64,000 bases of DNA, taken from assembly GCF_039621855.1 (NCBI RefSeq), contig NZ_CP155071.1:1116001-1180000 (forward strand), read 5' to 3'. The notes beneath the pieces were generated by a model. The model saw only the letters and a program-made list of their open reading frames with translations, was not told where the DNA came from and ran no database searches. A program made the position numbers and the translations under genes. Of this stretch, positions 18,726 to 28,440 are shown in pieces (the stretch's first letter is position 1; each line of letters opens with the position of its first letter). The DNA is from Erwinia sp. HDF1-3R (GTDB lineage Bacteria; Pseudomonadota; Gammaproteobacteria; Enterobacterales; Enterobacteriaceae).

Positions 18726-20507
18726 TCAGCGTAGTGAATCCCGAAGCTGCCAGTAAAGCCAACTTTCCAGTGCTTTTGGCTCAAGCGCCTTTGAGTAATA
18801 GTAACCCTGGGCCTGATCGCAGCCGTAACTTTGCAGCAGATGGCTGGTATCGGCATCCTCCACGCCCTCAGCAATGACGATATAGTCGAGGTTTTTAAGC
18901 ATTTGAATGACGCTGCGGGCAATGATTCGCGTGGCGGTATTGCCAGATAACTCACGAATCAGCGACATGTCGAGTTTAATAACATCAAGCGGCATTCTTC
19001 GCAGATAGCTAATATTGCTATAGCCTGCACCGAAATCATCCAGAGCAATGACGAACCCGCGCAGCTTAAGCATCTCAAGGCCATATAAGGCAGTGCGATT
19101 CTCGACAATACGATCGGTTTCCAGACACTCTATTCCCAGCAGGGAGGTTGGCAGGCCAGCCTGGAACATTTTATCCTCAAGCCTGTCGGCGAAGCCATCC
19201 TGAGAGAAATCGGCGATCCTGATATTAATGGAGACCGGCAGGAGCAGGGCGGTTGCCTGCCACGTTGAGAGTTGCTTAATAACCCCGTGGATGACCCAGT
19301 CGGATAGCTTAGTCATAAGCTCGGTGTTATCGATCAGGGGTAAGAACAGTGAGGGAGAGAGTTCGCCATAGACCGGATGATGCCAGCGGATTAGGGCTTC
19401 CAGCCCAACGGGCTTACCGCTCGACATGCTGACTTTGGGCTGGTAGACAAGATAAAGCCCCGCATCCTGCTCCAGCGCGCGGGTCAGATCATCAATAAGC
19501 GAGACTGCCGCATATTTCCGCGAGTTGATGACATCATCAAAGGTACAGGCAGGGATTTTCAGGTTAATGCCTTCATTCAGCGCGCTGATACCCCTTCTGA
19601 GGATTTCATGGGCGGGTTGAGCAACCGGGTCGAAGGTGACTTCGCCGGTATAAACCGCCAGCTCTATAGAGATCGTTTCTTCGACGTGCGCGCATACGCC
19701 CTGTAGCTTTCGGCTAATCTCACTGGCGGTATACGCGCCAGACGCAGGGATGAGAATGGCGAACCGGCCGGTAGCAACCGTATAAAGCAGCTGGCTGGGT
19801 GCCAGCCTGAGCCGAAGGCGCAGAAGTATCGCCATATCGCGCAGAAGCGCTTCAACCGCTGCCATTCCTAATGATTTGGCCAGCTCATAGGCGCGAGACA
19901 TCTCCATACAGTCAATCAGTACCAGGCGGTAATCACTTTTTTGTCCGCCTGGTGCCAGCAGTTGGAGATCGCGCAATAACCGCTCTCTGTTTGGCAGGTC
20001 TGTCGCCGGGTCGACAAATCCGGCCGAATGCCAGGCTTCCAGGAAAGAGATCACCAGCCCCGCCAGGAGTTTTAGCGTTTTAATTTTCTCGTCACTGAAG
20101 GGGTGGGCGACGGTATCCGTTACACATAATGTGCCAAGCGTAACACCATCGCGGTTTTTGAGTGGGACGCCAGCATAGAACCGGATATAAGGATAACCCA
20201 GCGTGAGGGGATGCTTAAAAAATACCGGGTCGTTATAGGTATCTGGAATAATAAGTTCACGCCCGCTTTCAAAAACGAACCGGCAAAAAGCATCTTCTCG
20301 CGGGCCTTTACGCAGGGGGAAATTGTGCGCGGCTTTAATGTATTGGTTTTCATCATCCAGCACGGAGATGAAACTTCCCGGTATACCTAATGCCTGTCCG
20401 GCAAGTTTAACGAACCTGACCAGCACGTCATCCCGACTTTCATCGTGCATTATCAGGGCATTGATTGCCCTGCACTTATTATCTTCGCCAGTCAGATTGA
20501 ACAGCAT
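18726..20507 (-). CDS. GAF-GGDEF(degenerate)-EAL cyclic-di-GMP phosphodiesterase
   Basis: A 593-residue cytoplasmic protein. An N-terminal GAF domain (about 20-155) is followed by a diguanylate-cyclase-like domain (about 165-320) whose active-site loop reads ATGRFAIL instead of GGDEF, so it is presumably inactive and perhaps regulatory. The C-terminal EAL domain (about 335-590) keeps the key positions: EALIRW, the Asn of SINIR, the Glu in GIECLE, DDFGAGYSN, VIKLD, AEGVED and the Gln of QAQGYYYS. It should therefore hydrolyse c-di-GMP, tuned by a GAF ligand. Followed by the spermidine-synthase-like gene. Confidence 0.85.
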   Translation of the reverse strand: MLFNLTGEDNKCRAINALIMHDESRDDVLVRFVKLAGQALGIPGSFISVLDDENQYIKAAHNFPLRKGPREDAFCRFVFESGRELIIPDTYNDPVFFKHPLTLGYPYIRFYAGVPLKNRDGVTLGTLCVTDTVAHPFSDEKIKTLKLLAGLVISFLEAWHSAGFVDPATDLPNRERLLRDLQLLAPGGQKSDYRLVLIDCMEMSRAYELAKSLGMAAVEALLRDMAILLRLRLRLAPSQLLYTVATGRFAILIPASGAYTASEISRKLQGVCAHVEETISIELAVYTGEVTFDPVAQPAHEILRRGISALNEGINLKIPACTFDDVINSRKYAAVSLIDDLTRALEQDAGLYLVYQPKVSMSSGKPVGLEALIRWHHPVYGELSPSLFLPLIDNTELMTKLSDWVIHGVIKQLSTWQATALLLPVSINIRIADFSQDGFADRLEDKMFQAGLPTSLLGIECLETDRIVENRTALYGLEMLKLRGFVIALDDFGAGYSNISYLRRMPLDVIKLDMSLIRELSGNTATRIIARSVIQMLKNLDYIVIAEGVEDADTSHLLQSYGCDQAQGYYYSKALEPKALESWLYWQLRDSLR

Positions 20508-20832
20508 GCCCGCCTCCTCCCCTCACCCGGTGAGAGGATAATGACCAAAAAACCAACGCCTTGTTTTATAATATGAATTTATTAAATTCAGCTTTCGCTA
20601 ATTCTATTCTTTTTTTTGGATTAAGTCATCAGGCAGGTATGTAAAAAATATGCAATTTTTTCGGGTGATCGCTATTAATTGGCCTTAAGCAGTAAAACCG
20701 CTGTGAGGGGGAAAGAAGATTTGGCTTAAAGGATTATCTGTGTCTCAAAAATGCGTATTGAGATTAGCATTACGCCCTTCCCCGGCCTTTTTCCCCGATA
20801 AGAAACAGTGGGTTAAAAATATAAAAAATAAA
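20508..20832. other. Intergenic region upstream of the EAL gene
   Basis: AT-rich, probably containing the promoter of the minus-strand GAF-EAL gene. I see no gene or strong secondary structure. Confidence 0.45.
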
Positions 20833-21024
20833 TTAACGGCTTTCTCTGGCAGTCGCCAACCATTTTCTAATATCACCGTTATCCGATCCCACTTCTTTAA
20901 TGGCGCGATTAAGGCTGTCCTGCGTTGTATTAAGTTCATGTGTCCAGAAGGATATTTCCCACTGTTCATTAGCTTCAACAATCTGTCGATTGGTCGGTTC
21001 CCGGCGTTTAAAATATTTACTCAT
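20833..21024 (-). CDS. DUF3606-type small protein
   Basis: A 63-residue protein with the DUF3606 pattern: a basic start (KRREPTNRQIVEANEQWEI), then WTHELNTTQDSLNRAIKEVG and IRKWL. GGAG sits 8 bp before the ATG on the minus strand. Members are short helical proteins of unknown role, often stress-inducible. It stands alone. Confidence 0.7.
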   Translation of the reverse strand: MSKYFKRREPTNRQIVEANEQWEISFWTHELNTTQDSLNRAIKEVGSDNGDIRKWLATARESR

Positions 21025-21510
21025 CGCTGCATTCTCCTTGCGAACAGTACATGATATTAATCGAACTGAGAGATTAATGGGTGAGCAATACTTTACATGA
21101 GAGCAGGAGCTGGGTGAGGAGATAATTCCTGAAAATAATATTTTTGTATTTTTGTGGAGTAATCTTAGTTATGCCGCCTGCACTACAGGGTTAATAAATG
21201 CTTTTACTCTTTTGTAAAGAGGGTTTGATGCTTTCTATCCGATCCGTGAACACCACCTTTATTAGGCTTAAGAAAAGGTTTAAAATTAAAATGTTACAAT
21301 TTAATGAACGGGGAAATGAAAAGGCACCATCTTGTCTCATGCTGTTAATATCCCCGTTTTATATCCGGTCAAACAGATGTTTATCAGGGGGTTATGTATT
21401 ACAGCAAGAGGGCAGTAAAATGGATTTCGTTATTTATCGCTGGTCTGTTACAATCAAAAAATAATTTTTGTCTTTTATTTGCTAATTTTTAACCGGGTGG
21501 ATGCTATAAA
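21025..21510. other. AT-rich region without a supported gene
   Basis: An 88-codon frame at 21198-21464 has no good ribosome site and no recognisable family, so it is not called. The segment presumably holds the divergent promoters of the DUF3606 gene and the Cys/His protein at 21511. Confidence 0.4.
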
Positions 21511-21732
21511 ATGAATCAGTACAGATATTACCAGACCTCACTGGAGAATAAACGGAGTTTGCATTATATCCATCATGAAGGTTGTCCATTGCTTAGAAAA
21601 TGCAAAGGCGCTTCATTTTTAGGCACTTTCTATTCAATGAAACACGCAAAGCAATATGCAACCACCCATCATTTAAGTGGTCATGCCTGTGTCGACTGTA
21701 TGATGATTGAGATCGGCACTGGTGCAAAATAG
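21511..21732 (+). CDS. Small Cys/His-rich protein, possible metal-binding
   Basis: A 73-residue protein of unknown family. The spacing of H-H-E-G-C-P-L-L-R-K-C near residue 25 and H-A-C-V-D-C near residue 60 gives two potential metal-ligand clusters, as in small zinc-ribbon-like proteins. A purine-rich GGGTGGATG stretch lies upstream of the start. I infer a structural zinc site but cannot name a function. Confidence 0.55.
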   Translation: MNQYRYYQTSLENKRSLHYIHHEGCPLLRKCKGASFLGTFYSMKHAKQYATTHHLSGHACVDCMMIEIGTGAK

Positions 21733-22201
21733 CGTAAAAGCGTTCACTTTTTTCTCCTGGTAATACCTCATACAGTGAGGTTTTATTTTTCACCCCCGAC
21801 CGCTTTTCGTTTATTCAGGCGTGCCTGAAGAGCTTCTCACCCCATCGCAGGGTGCACCCCTTTAAACCTTTTCCTCGTGGCGTACCCTACAAAGCACGCA
21901 CTCTGGCTGCTTTTTATGCGCATTTATAAAGAAAGCGTACGTTTGTAATTAAAGCCAAATATGGTGAAATTATTCAATAAATCAGTGATTTAGTTCTTTA
22001 TTTCTGCCGGTATTGTAGGCGGTTACCGCCCGGCTGTAAAAAATTTCCACTAAAATTAATGATATAACGCTAACCTCGCAATTACCCCTAAAGCACAGCT
22101 AATGTATTACTTCTAAGTGCCGATATTGTTACTGGTGAATTTTACGTGCTGGATAAAAGTGCAAGCCTTTATCCCCTCTGGTTCAACAGGATGATGACAT
22201 C
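21733..22201. other. Intergenic region upstream of the first membrane chemoreceptor
   Basis: There is no gene. The distal third carries the sigma-28-like promoter at 22100-22126; the rest is AT-rich without distinctive signals. Confidence 0.5.
22100..22126 (+). promoter_or_regulatory. Sigma-28-type promoter for the chemoreceptor at 22202
   Basis: TAAT-N15-GCCGATAT, one mismatch in each half of TAAA-N15-GCCGATAA, 76 bp before the start codon. Confidence 0.6.
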
Positions 22202-24121
22202 ATGCCTCTCTTACCTTTTTTTTATAATTTGAAAGTCAGCGCGAAACTGGGTTTTGGCTTTTTTATCGCCATTGTCGCGATGATCGCCATGGCCGTTATT
22301 ACCGCCAGCTGCCTGAATACCATTCAGGATAACTCCAGCCGCCGCACCATTACGGTGGATATGGTCGGCACTTTTGATAAAGCCCGTCTTAACCGCACGT
22401 TGTATCAATATACGAATGAGCAGCAGTATGCGGATAAAAACGCGGAAGCATTGCAGGAGCTGAGAAAACAGTTTAGCCGTGTCAGCGCATTCAAATGGTT
22501 ACCGGAGGGCAAAGAAGCCCTGCGCGGCGTTAAGGAGGCGATGGAGATCTATGTGAAGCAGCGAAACCTCCTTTTCGCGGATATGAAAGAGATGATGGAT
22601 CGCAGCGAGGCGCTGCAAATCCTTCCCTTTTATATTATTGCCAAACAGCTTGATAAGATCGCGCTTCGCCCGGACATGACCACCGATGAAGCGCTTAATC
22701 TGCAACGTCTTTCTTCAGAACTGAAAGAAGTCGCTATGCTGACGTCCTCCTTTTCCCGCCTGCCGGACAGCAGCTCGGCGGAACTGATTCAGGCGCTGGA
22801 GCGCGCCGCAGCTGATGCCGCGCCGGTGGCGACCGATACCGGCGATATTGCCACGTTAAAAAATCATGCGATGGCGGCCCTACAGCAGGCCCAGCAAAGC
22901 GTCAGCGCGTATATTACCATCTGGCATAATCATAATACTGCCGCCAAAACGCTGGTTCAGGATGGTCAGAACTTTGATGCCGCAATAGCCGTCCTTTTTG
23001 ACTATCAAAAAAATATCTCATCCCGCTTTGTCAGCCAGTCAAAATGGACCATTGGGATGGTGTCAATCATCGGCATGATCCTCAGTATTCTGCTTGCGTG
23101 GCAAATAACCCGCAGCATTACCCGGCCATTATCTGCCACGCTGGGCCTGGCGCTGAAAATCTCCAGCGGTGATTTAAGTCAGGAGATCGTTTCACAGCGC
23201 AAAGATGAGCCTGGGCTGCTATTGCAGGCCGTTAATGAGATGAGTCGTAACCTGAAGGACATCATTCTTAACGTCCGTAACGGGGTGGAGCATGTAAACC
23301 ACGCCTCGTCAGAAATTGCCGCCGGCAATGAAGAGCTCTCCTCGCGCACCGAAGAGCAGGCTGCCGCCGTGTCACAAACCGCTTCCAGCATGGAAGAACT
23401 CTCCTCAACGGTGAAACTCAACAGTGAAAATGCGCTGCATGCCAGCAGGCTGGCCAGTAACGCCACGCAGATTGCGACCCAGGGCGGCAATGTTGTTGAG
23501 GGCGTCGTGCAGACGATGGAGGATATTCGCGTAAGCTCATTGCGCATATCGGAGATAACCTCAGTGATTAACGGCATTGCGTTCCAGACCAATATTCTGG
23601 CGCTGAACGCCGCCGTTGAGGCGGCCCGCGCGGGCGAAAGCGGCCGTGGGTTCGCCGTGGTGGCCGGAGAGGTCAGAAATCTCGCGCAGCGCAGCGCCTC
23701 GGCGGCGAAAGAAATTGAGGGGCTGATTAAAGAGTCGGTCCGACAGGTTAATGCCGGTAGCGCGCAGGTTGATAACGCCGGTAATACGATGAGTGACATT
23801 ATCAAGGCGGTGGCGCAGGTGAGCGAGATAATGCACGAAATCGCCTCGGCGTCGGATGAACAGAACCGGGGCATCGCCCAAATCAATCAGGCCATGGCGG
23901 AGATGGACACCACCACTCAACAGAACGCCTCCCTGGTGGAGGAGTCCGCTGCGGCGGCTGACTCTCTGCGTGAGGAAGCGGGTCGGCTCGACAGCGTTAT
24001 CTCCGTTTTTACCACCGGAGAGGAGACGGCCGCGCGGAAAGCGGTGTCGGGTGCTACCCGCAGATCGGTTCTCAGCGCTGACCTGCCCGCGCAGGCCGAT
24101 GCGCGCTGGGAGTCCTTTTAA
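22202..24121 (+). CDS. Methyl-accepting chemotaxis protein with large periplasmic domain
   Basis: A 639-residue transmembrane receptor. TM1 is at about residues 16-38 (GFGFFIAIVAMIAMAVITA) and TM2 at about 283-303 (IGMVSIIGMILSILLAW). Between them lies a roughly 240-residue helical periplasmic domain, long enough for a two-module helical-bundle sensor. HAMP follows at about 305-358, then a full signalling domain with the tip [19 protein letters not shown]. The C-terminus ends RWESF, fitting the xWxxF tether for CheR/CheB. A sigma-28-like promoter lies upstream. Ligand unknown. Confidence 0.9.
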   Translation: MPLLPFFYNLKVSAKLGFGFFIAIVAMIAMAVITASCLNTIQDNSSRRTITVDMVGTFDKARLNRTLYQYTNEQQYADKNAEALQELRKQFSRVSAFKWLPEGKEALRGVKEAMEIYVKQRNLLFADMKEMMDRSEALQILPFYIIAKQLDKIALRPDMTTDEALNLQRLSSELKEVAMLTSSFSRLPDSSSAELIQALERAAADAAPVATDTGDIATLKNHAMAALQQAQQSVSAYITIWHNHNTAAKTLVQDGQNFDAAIAVLFDYQKNISSRFVSQSKWTIGMVSIIGMILSILLAWQITRSITRPLSATLGLALKISSGDLSQEIVSQRKDEPGLLLQAVNEMSRNLKDIILNVRNGVEHVNHASSEIAAGNEELSSRTEEQAAAVSQTASSMEELSSTVKLNSENALHASRLASNATQIATQGGNVVEGVVQTMEDIRVSSLRISEITSVINGIAFQTNILALNAAVEAARAGESGRGFAVVAGEVRNLAQRSASAAKEIEGLIKESVRQVNAGSAQVDNAGNTMSDIIKAVAQVSEIMHEIASASDEQNRGIAQINQAMAEMDTTTQQNASLVEESAAAADSLREEAGRLDSVISVFTTGEETAARKAVSGATRRSVLSADLPAQADARWESF

Positions 24122-24149
24122 GCCTCGGGTTCCCACAGGTTTATAACCT

Positions 24150-24176
24150 TAAAGTTATGGCGTGTTTTGCCGATAA
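24150..24176 (+). promoter_or_regulatory. Sigma-28 (FliA) promoter of aer
   Basis: TAAAGTTA-N11-GCCGATAA agrees with the flagellar consensus at every key base, 52 bp before the aer start codon. Confidence 0.8.
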
Positions 24177-24227
24177 CCCGCCATCAAAGAATAAGTCAAA
24201 TAATATGAGCCTGCAGGGAGCCGTCCT

Positions 24228-25778
24228 ATGAGTTCGCATACATCGCTACACTGTACGACTACGGAATATGTTCTTGATAATGACACCACGCTGATGACCA
24301 CCACGGATCCTCACGGGAACATCACCTATGCCAACAAAAGTTTTGTTGAGGTGAGTGGCTATGAGCAAAATGAAATTGAAGGCCAGCCACATAATATTGT
24401 TCGCCATCCGGATATGCCTAAAGCCGCATTCCAGGATATGTGGTTCACCATTAAGCAGGGTCTGCCCTGGACCGGGTTGGTTAAGAATCGCAGGAAAAAC
24501 GGCGATTACTATTGGGTCCGCGCCAACGTCGTGCCCATTATCAGGAATAACACCATCACCGGCTATATGTCGGTCCGCATCAAGCCCGCAGTAGCAGAAA
24601 TCGAGGCGGCCGAACGGCTTTACGCCAGAATGCGTGAAGGGAAATTGCAGCACCATCGGCTGTATAAAGGCTTGCTGCTGAAGACGGGAATAGCAAAAGG
24701 CTTTTCGGCGCTGAAAGTGATGCCGCTGCGCTGGCGGATCCGCAGCAGCACCGGCCTTTTCTGGCTGTTTACCCTGCTCAGTTACCTGATGACCGGCCTG
24801 CATGGCCAGGTGCTGGCTTTCGCTGCCGTCTCTTCCCTGCTGGCGGCCATCGCCGTCAGTGCCTGGCTTGAATGGCAGATTGTTCATCCGCTGGAAAAAG
24901 TGAGCAGCGTCGCGCTGAAGGTCGCAACGGGCGCTGAGACCCAGGTCGATCCGATTGACCGCGTTGATGAGATCGGCATGACGCTTCGCGCTGTCGGACA
25001 GCTTGGGCTGATGTTTCGCTGGCTGGTCAATGACGTACAGGAACAGGTGACTGACGTACACCACGCCAGCGATCGGCTGGCAACGGACAGTGAAAAAATC
25101 GCATCGCGCACCGAACACACTGCCGACAGCGTGCAGCAGACCGCCGCCGCAATGGAGCAAATCACCCGGGCGGTGGAAAACAATGTCGCCAGCACCGATA
25201 AGGCAAACAGTTTCTCCGTTACCGTCAGTGATGCCGCGTTCAAAGGGCGGGAATCAATGCTCAGCGTGGTCGACACCATGAATAAGATAGCGGGCAGTTC
25301 AACGCAGATTTCGACGATGATTGCGCTTATCGACAGTATTGCCTTTCAGACCAACATTCTGGCGCTCAACGCTGCGGTTGAAGCGGCGCGCGCCGGCGAG
25401 CAGGGCAGAGGTTTCGCCGTGGTCGCCAGCGAGGTACGTAACCTAGCGAACCGCAGCGCATCGGCCGCGCAGGAGATACGCCAGCTGATCGAGGCCAGCA
25501 CGCAAAACATACAGACCGGTACCCGCCAGGTCAGCGATGCAGGTGAAGCGATCACTCAAATGGTGGATAAGGTGCAGAACGTTAAAGATCTGCTAAATGA
25601 AATTAGCCTGGCGACGCATGAGCAGGGAGCCGGTCTGAGCCAGGTGGCGCGGGCGGTGGAAGCGCTGGATCAGAACACCCGACAGAATACCTCCCTGGCA
25701 GAGGAGAGTATGCGGGGAGCGTCGGGCATGAAATGCCAGGCAAGACGCCTGGTGAATGCGGTTAAGGTCTTCAGCTAA
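24228..25778 (+). CDS. aer: Aerotaxis/energy receptor Aer
   Basis: A 516-residue receptor with the Aer layout. The N-terminal FAD-binding PAS domain (about 20-120) has the hallmark stretches [35 protein letters not shown] and [16 protein letters not shown] membrane-anchoring hydrophobic region follows (about 180-220), then HAMP ([20 protein letters not shown]) and the signalling domain with [23 protein letters not shown] split by normal spacing. No CheR pentapeptide is present, as expected for methylation-independent Aer. It senses redox state through FAD and directs cells to oxygen. Confidence 0.93.
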   Translation: MSSHTSLHCTTTEYVLDNDTTLMTTTDPHGNITYANKSFVEVSGYEQNEIEGQPHNIVRHPDMPKAAFQDMWFTIKQGLPWTGLVKNRRKNGDYYWVRANVVPIIRNNTITGYMSVRIKPAVAEIEAAERLYARMREGKLQHHRLYKGLLLKTGIAKGFSALKVMPLRWRIRSSTGLFWLFTLLSYLMTGLHGQVLAFAAVSSLLAAIAVSAWLEWQIVHPLEKVSSVALKVATGAETQVDPIDRVDEIGMTLRAVGQLGLMFRWLVNDVQEQVTDVHHASDRLATDSEKIASRTEHTADSVQQTAAAMEQITRAVENNVASTDKANSFSVTVSDAAFKGRESMLSVVDTMNKIAGSSTQISTMIALIDSIAFQTNILALNAAVEAARAGEQGRGFAVVASEVRNLANRSASAAQEIRQLIEASTQNIQTGTRQVSDAGEAITQMVDKVQNVKDLLNEISLATHEQGAGLSQVARAVEALDQNTRQNTSLAEESMRGASGMKCQARRLVNAVKVFS

Positions 25779-25827
25779 GGCAGCACGCGGTGCCGCCCCC
25801 GGATGTGGAGGGCGGTGCCGCACGTCT

Positions 25828-26361
25828 TTACGGCGCGGTGCTGTCGGGCAGCCAGCGCACGTCCGTTGCCTCTTTATCGTAGTGCAGGGAAGAGGGCAGG
25901 GTAATAAGCTCAATCAGCACGCCAAAGGGCGTGTGGCAGAACCAGGTCTGATTTCCTTCACCCTCTTCCTGCGCAAAGCAGGGATTGGGGCCGTCAAACA
26001 TCTCCCCGCCGTGACGCCGCAGCGCTTCTCCTGCCTGGTTAATATCATCCACGTAGATTGAGAAGTGGTTGACGCCCGCCTGACTGATATTGGCGGCTTT
26101 ATCATCGACGCCGGGATCGATCTGAAACAGTTCAACATTGCAACCATTGCCAAGCCGCATCATCACCAGGCCCACCACCTTCATCTCCGGCGGAAAACCG
26201 TTCAGCGGCGTCATATCTTTACCCTCTACCTGCTTGTCAGGCTGGCCTGACGGCACGATACGGTACAACACGCTGGCACCCAGCGCGTTAATGAAAAATT
26301 GCTCGGCGGCGGGCAGGTCTGAAACGGTAAGGCCAATATGCTCAATTCCTCTGACAATCAT
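25828..26361 (-). CDS. VOC (glyoxalase/bleomycin-resistance) family protein
   Basis: A 177-residue vicinal-oxygen-chelate protein with two beta-alpha-beta-beta-beta repeats. Candidate metal ligands are His8 (EHIGLTV), Glu in NVELFQI, His in NHFSIYVDD and Glu in LIELITL, the usual H/E...H/E pattern of glyoxalase or dioxygenase-like enzymes. Substrate unknown; longer than lactoylglutathione lyase (about 135) and more like a catabolic VOC. It converges on aer with no partner gene. Confidence 0.8.
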   Translation of the reverse strand: MIVRGIEHIGLTVSDLPAAEQFFINALGASVLYRIVPSGQPDKQVEGKDMTPLNGFPPEMKVVGLVMMRLGNGCNVELFQIDPGVDDKAANISQAGVNHFSIYVDDINQAGEALRRHGGEMFDGPNPCFAQEEGEGNQTWFCHTPFGVLIELITLPSSLHYDKEATDVRWLPDSTAP

Positions 26362-26506
26362 AATCTTTCCCGGTAGTTAACGAATGATTACCAAGCATAG
26401 ATAAGAATGGATAGCGTCGTGGAGCCTGTTCATGTCTCGTCACAAAATCGCTGCCCGCTTGCCACGGCGTGACGCGGCCCGGTAAAAGGCTGAGCGGCCC
26501 GCTGAG

Positions 26507-28042
26507 TTAGCTAAATACCGCGACCGCCTTACCGAGGTTTTCTGCCTGCTCCTCAAGTGACTGGGCCGCAGCGGAAGCTTCTTCAACTAAGGCAGCATTT
26601 TGCTGGGTGACTTCATCCATCTGCGACAGCGCAACGTTAATCTGCGAGATCCCCATGCTTTGCTCCTGGCTCAGGGTGGAGATCTCCTTCGTCAGGTCAT
26701 TCACTTCCTCGACAGAGCGTCTGACCTTCTCCATGCGCTCATTGACCTGCGTAGCCTGGTCTGCGCCGCGCGCGATCAGCTGGGCCGAACTTTCGATCAG
26801 CGCCTTAATCTCTTTAGCTGAGGTGGACGATCGCTGCGCCAGCGTCCGTACCTCACTGGCCACCACCGCAAAGCCACGGCCCTGCTCACCGGCTCTTGCG
26901 GCCTCGACGGCGGCGTTAAGCGCCAGGATGTTGGTCTGAAAGGCAATGCCCTCAATCACGCTGGTAATGTCGGAAATCCGCGTGGAACCCTGACTGATCT
27001 CCTCCATGGTGGAGAGCATGGTTTTGACGGTGATATCGCTGTCTTTAACCTGCTGTCCGGCCTGCCCCGCGAGCTGGCTGACGCGAAGCGTGCCTTCCGT
27101 GGTCTGCTTCACCGCTTCGGTCATAGTCTGCATGCTGGCGGTGGTCTGCGTCAGCGAGGCGGCCTGTTCCTCGGTGCGCGAGGAGAGATCAATATTTCCG
27201 GCCGCGATCTCTCGCGAGGCCACATTTACCGACTCGGCTGAGGTGATAACCGTCGCCAGCACTGAACGAAAGCGCCCGGTCAGGGAATTGAATGCCGTCG
27301 CGGCCTGGGCCAGCTCATCGCGTCCTTTAACGGGCATGGTACGGCTCAGATCGAGTGAATCACTGATTTCAGCCAGGGTGTTTTTCATCAAATGCAGTCC
27401 ACGGCGGATCCTGAACATGGTGATGAAACCAAACACACCGGGCAGCATAATACTGGCTAGCACCACCGCCATCATCATATGTAATGAGTGGCTGTAGGCT
27501 CTGTCGCCATCCTGCTTCAGGTGGTCGCCCAGCTGAACGTTCCAGGCGATCTGCTCCTGTAGATCCTTAACGACCCGGCCAATGGCCTGTGCCATGCCGT
27601 CGGGACTGTCAAAGCGGGCCAGCGCCTGGACATTGTTATCCTGGCGCGAGTAGGCATAAAACTCGGGCAGCATCCGCTCCACCGTGACCAGATCCTCTGC
27701 GGTGTGCAAAGCCAGCTCGCCGTCATGCTGGTCCTTGAGGTTATTCTGGCGGTAGGCTGCGATTAACGCTTTCATCGTGGGTAGCAGCGTGGCAATACTA
27801 CTTTCTGACGCCGACCACTGCGCATCGTTATTACCCAGCATATGGCGGTTTAACTGCAGGCGAAGCGCACCAGCCTGGCTAACAATCTTGTTGATATTAA
27901 TAATGCTTTGAACGTTGTTATGCTCAACGTAAGTAAAGCGGGCCTGTGAGGCTGACAGATCATACAGGGCGTAGCCGGATAAAATCACTATCGCGGCTAG
28001 CAGACAGCCAAAGGCGAGTGAAAGACGCTGTGTAATAGTCAT
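26507..28042 (-). CDS. Methyl-accepting chemotaxis protein (Tar/Tsr-type)
   Basis: A receptor of about 511 residues. I prefer ATG 28042 ([12 protein letters not shown]) because GGA lies 8-10 bp upstream; an in-frame ATG at 28054 adds METF but has no visible SD. TM1 is at about 8-28 ([18 protein letters not shown]). The periplasmic four-helix-bundle domain of about 150 residues resembles Tar/Tsr in size. TM2 is near 185-205 ([19 protein letters not shown]), followed by HAMP and an intact signalling tip ([20 protein letters not shown]). The C-terminus lacks a CheR tether. The ligand is unknown. Confidence 0.9.
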   Translation of the reverse strand: MTITQRLSLAFGCLLAAIVILSGYALYDLSASQARFTYVEHNNVQSIININKIVSQAGALRLQLNRHMLGNNDAQWSASESSIATLLPTMKALIAAYRQNNLKDQHDGELALHTAEDLVTVERMLPEFYAYSRQDNNVQALARFDSPDGMAQAIGRVVKDLQEQIAWNVQLGDHLKQDGDRAYSHSLHMMMAVVLASIMLPGVFGFITMFRIRRGLHLMKNTLAEISDSLDLSRTMPVKGRDELAQAATAFNSLTGRFRSVLATVITSAESVNVASREIAAGNIDLSSRTEEQAASLTQTTASMQTMTEAVKQTTEGTLRVSQLAGQAGQQVKDSDITVKTMLSTMEEISQGSTRISDITSVIEGIAFQTNILALNAAVEAARAGEQGRGFAVVASEVRTLAQRSSTSAKEIKALIESSAQLIARGADQATQVNERMEKVRRSVEEVNDLTKEISTLSQEQSMGISQINVALSQMDEVTQQNAALVEEASAAAQSLEEQAENLGKAVAVFS

Positions 28043-28174
28043 AAAAGTTTCCATGGTGCTGGCAAAAAAAGAAAAATATTAGCTTTCTGCCCCTGCGTTT
28101 AAGGTGAAACAGGCGGGGCTTGCAGGCCTTATAGATGACCCCTCCGCCTGAGGCGGATCGAGCGGTCAGAGTAC

Positions 28175-28201
28175 TTATCGGCAATATATAGCGGTAAATT
28201 A
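28175..28201 (-). promoter_or_regulatory. Sigma-28-type promoter for the minus-strand chemoreceptor
   Basis: On the minus strand the sequence reads TAAT-N15-GCCGATAA, with a perfect -10 and one mismatch in the -35, about 130 bp before the start codon. Confidence 0.7.
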
Positions 28202-28379
28202 TATTGTGCGCGACTTAATAGTCGGTAAAATAGGTAACCCCATGTAACTGTCACCTTACCCGATCGGACACAAAGACGGAGAAAAGCGCCGCTGAACGCT
28301 ATACTTTGCCTGTGAATTAAGAGTGAGGGCCGTTGAAATAAGAGCCTTTCCCCGTTAACAAGGGGGAAGACCGCTGAAA

Positions 28380-28414
28380 CACTTTTGTTCCCCTGGGATG
28401 GGCGAACAAAAGTG
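28380..28414 (+). promoter_or_regulatory. Hairpin in the bluF 5' untranslated region
   Basis: CACTTTTGTTC and GAACAAAAGTG form a perfect 11-bp stem around a 13-base loop, 26 bp before the bluF ATG. There is no T tail. It could be a temperature- or protein-sensitive leader structure, or a repressor palindrome. Confidence 0.5.
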
Positions 28415-28440
28415 CGCTGATGTGAAAGGAACTGTTAATA

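Larger units (their letters stand above)
28055..28440. other. Divergent intergenic region between a chemoreceptor and bluF
   Basis: There is no gene. It holds the minus-strand sigma-28 site (28175-28201), a GC-rich hairpin around 28142-28157, and the bluF 5' region with the hairpin at 28380-28414. Confidence 0.55.

Noticed and set aside
21198..21464. 88-codon ORF
   Set aside because: AT-driven composition, no SD and no family.
23179..23886. 235-codon minus-strand ORF
   Set aside because: Antisense shadow of the chemoreceptor signalling domain; similar shadows occur under every chemoreceptor.
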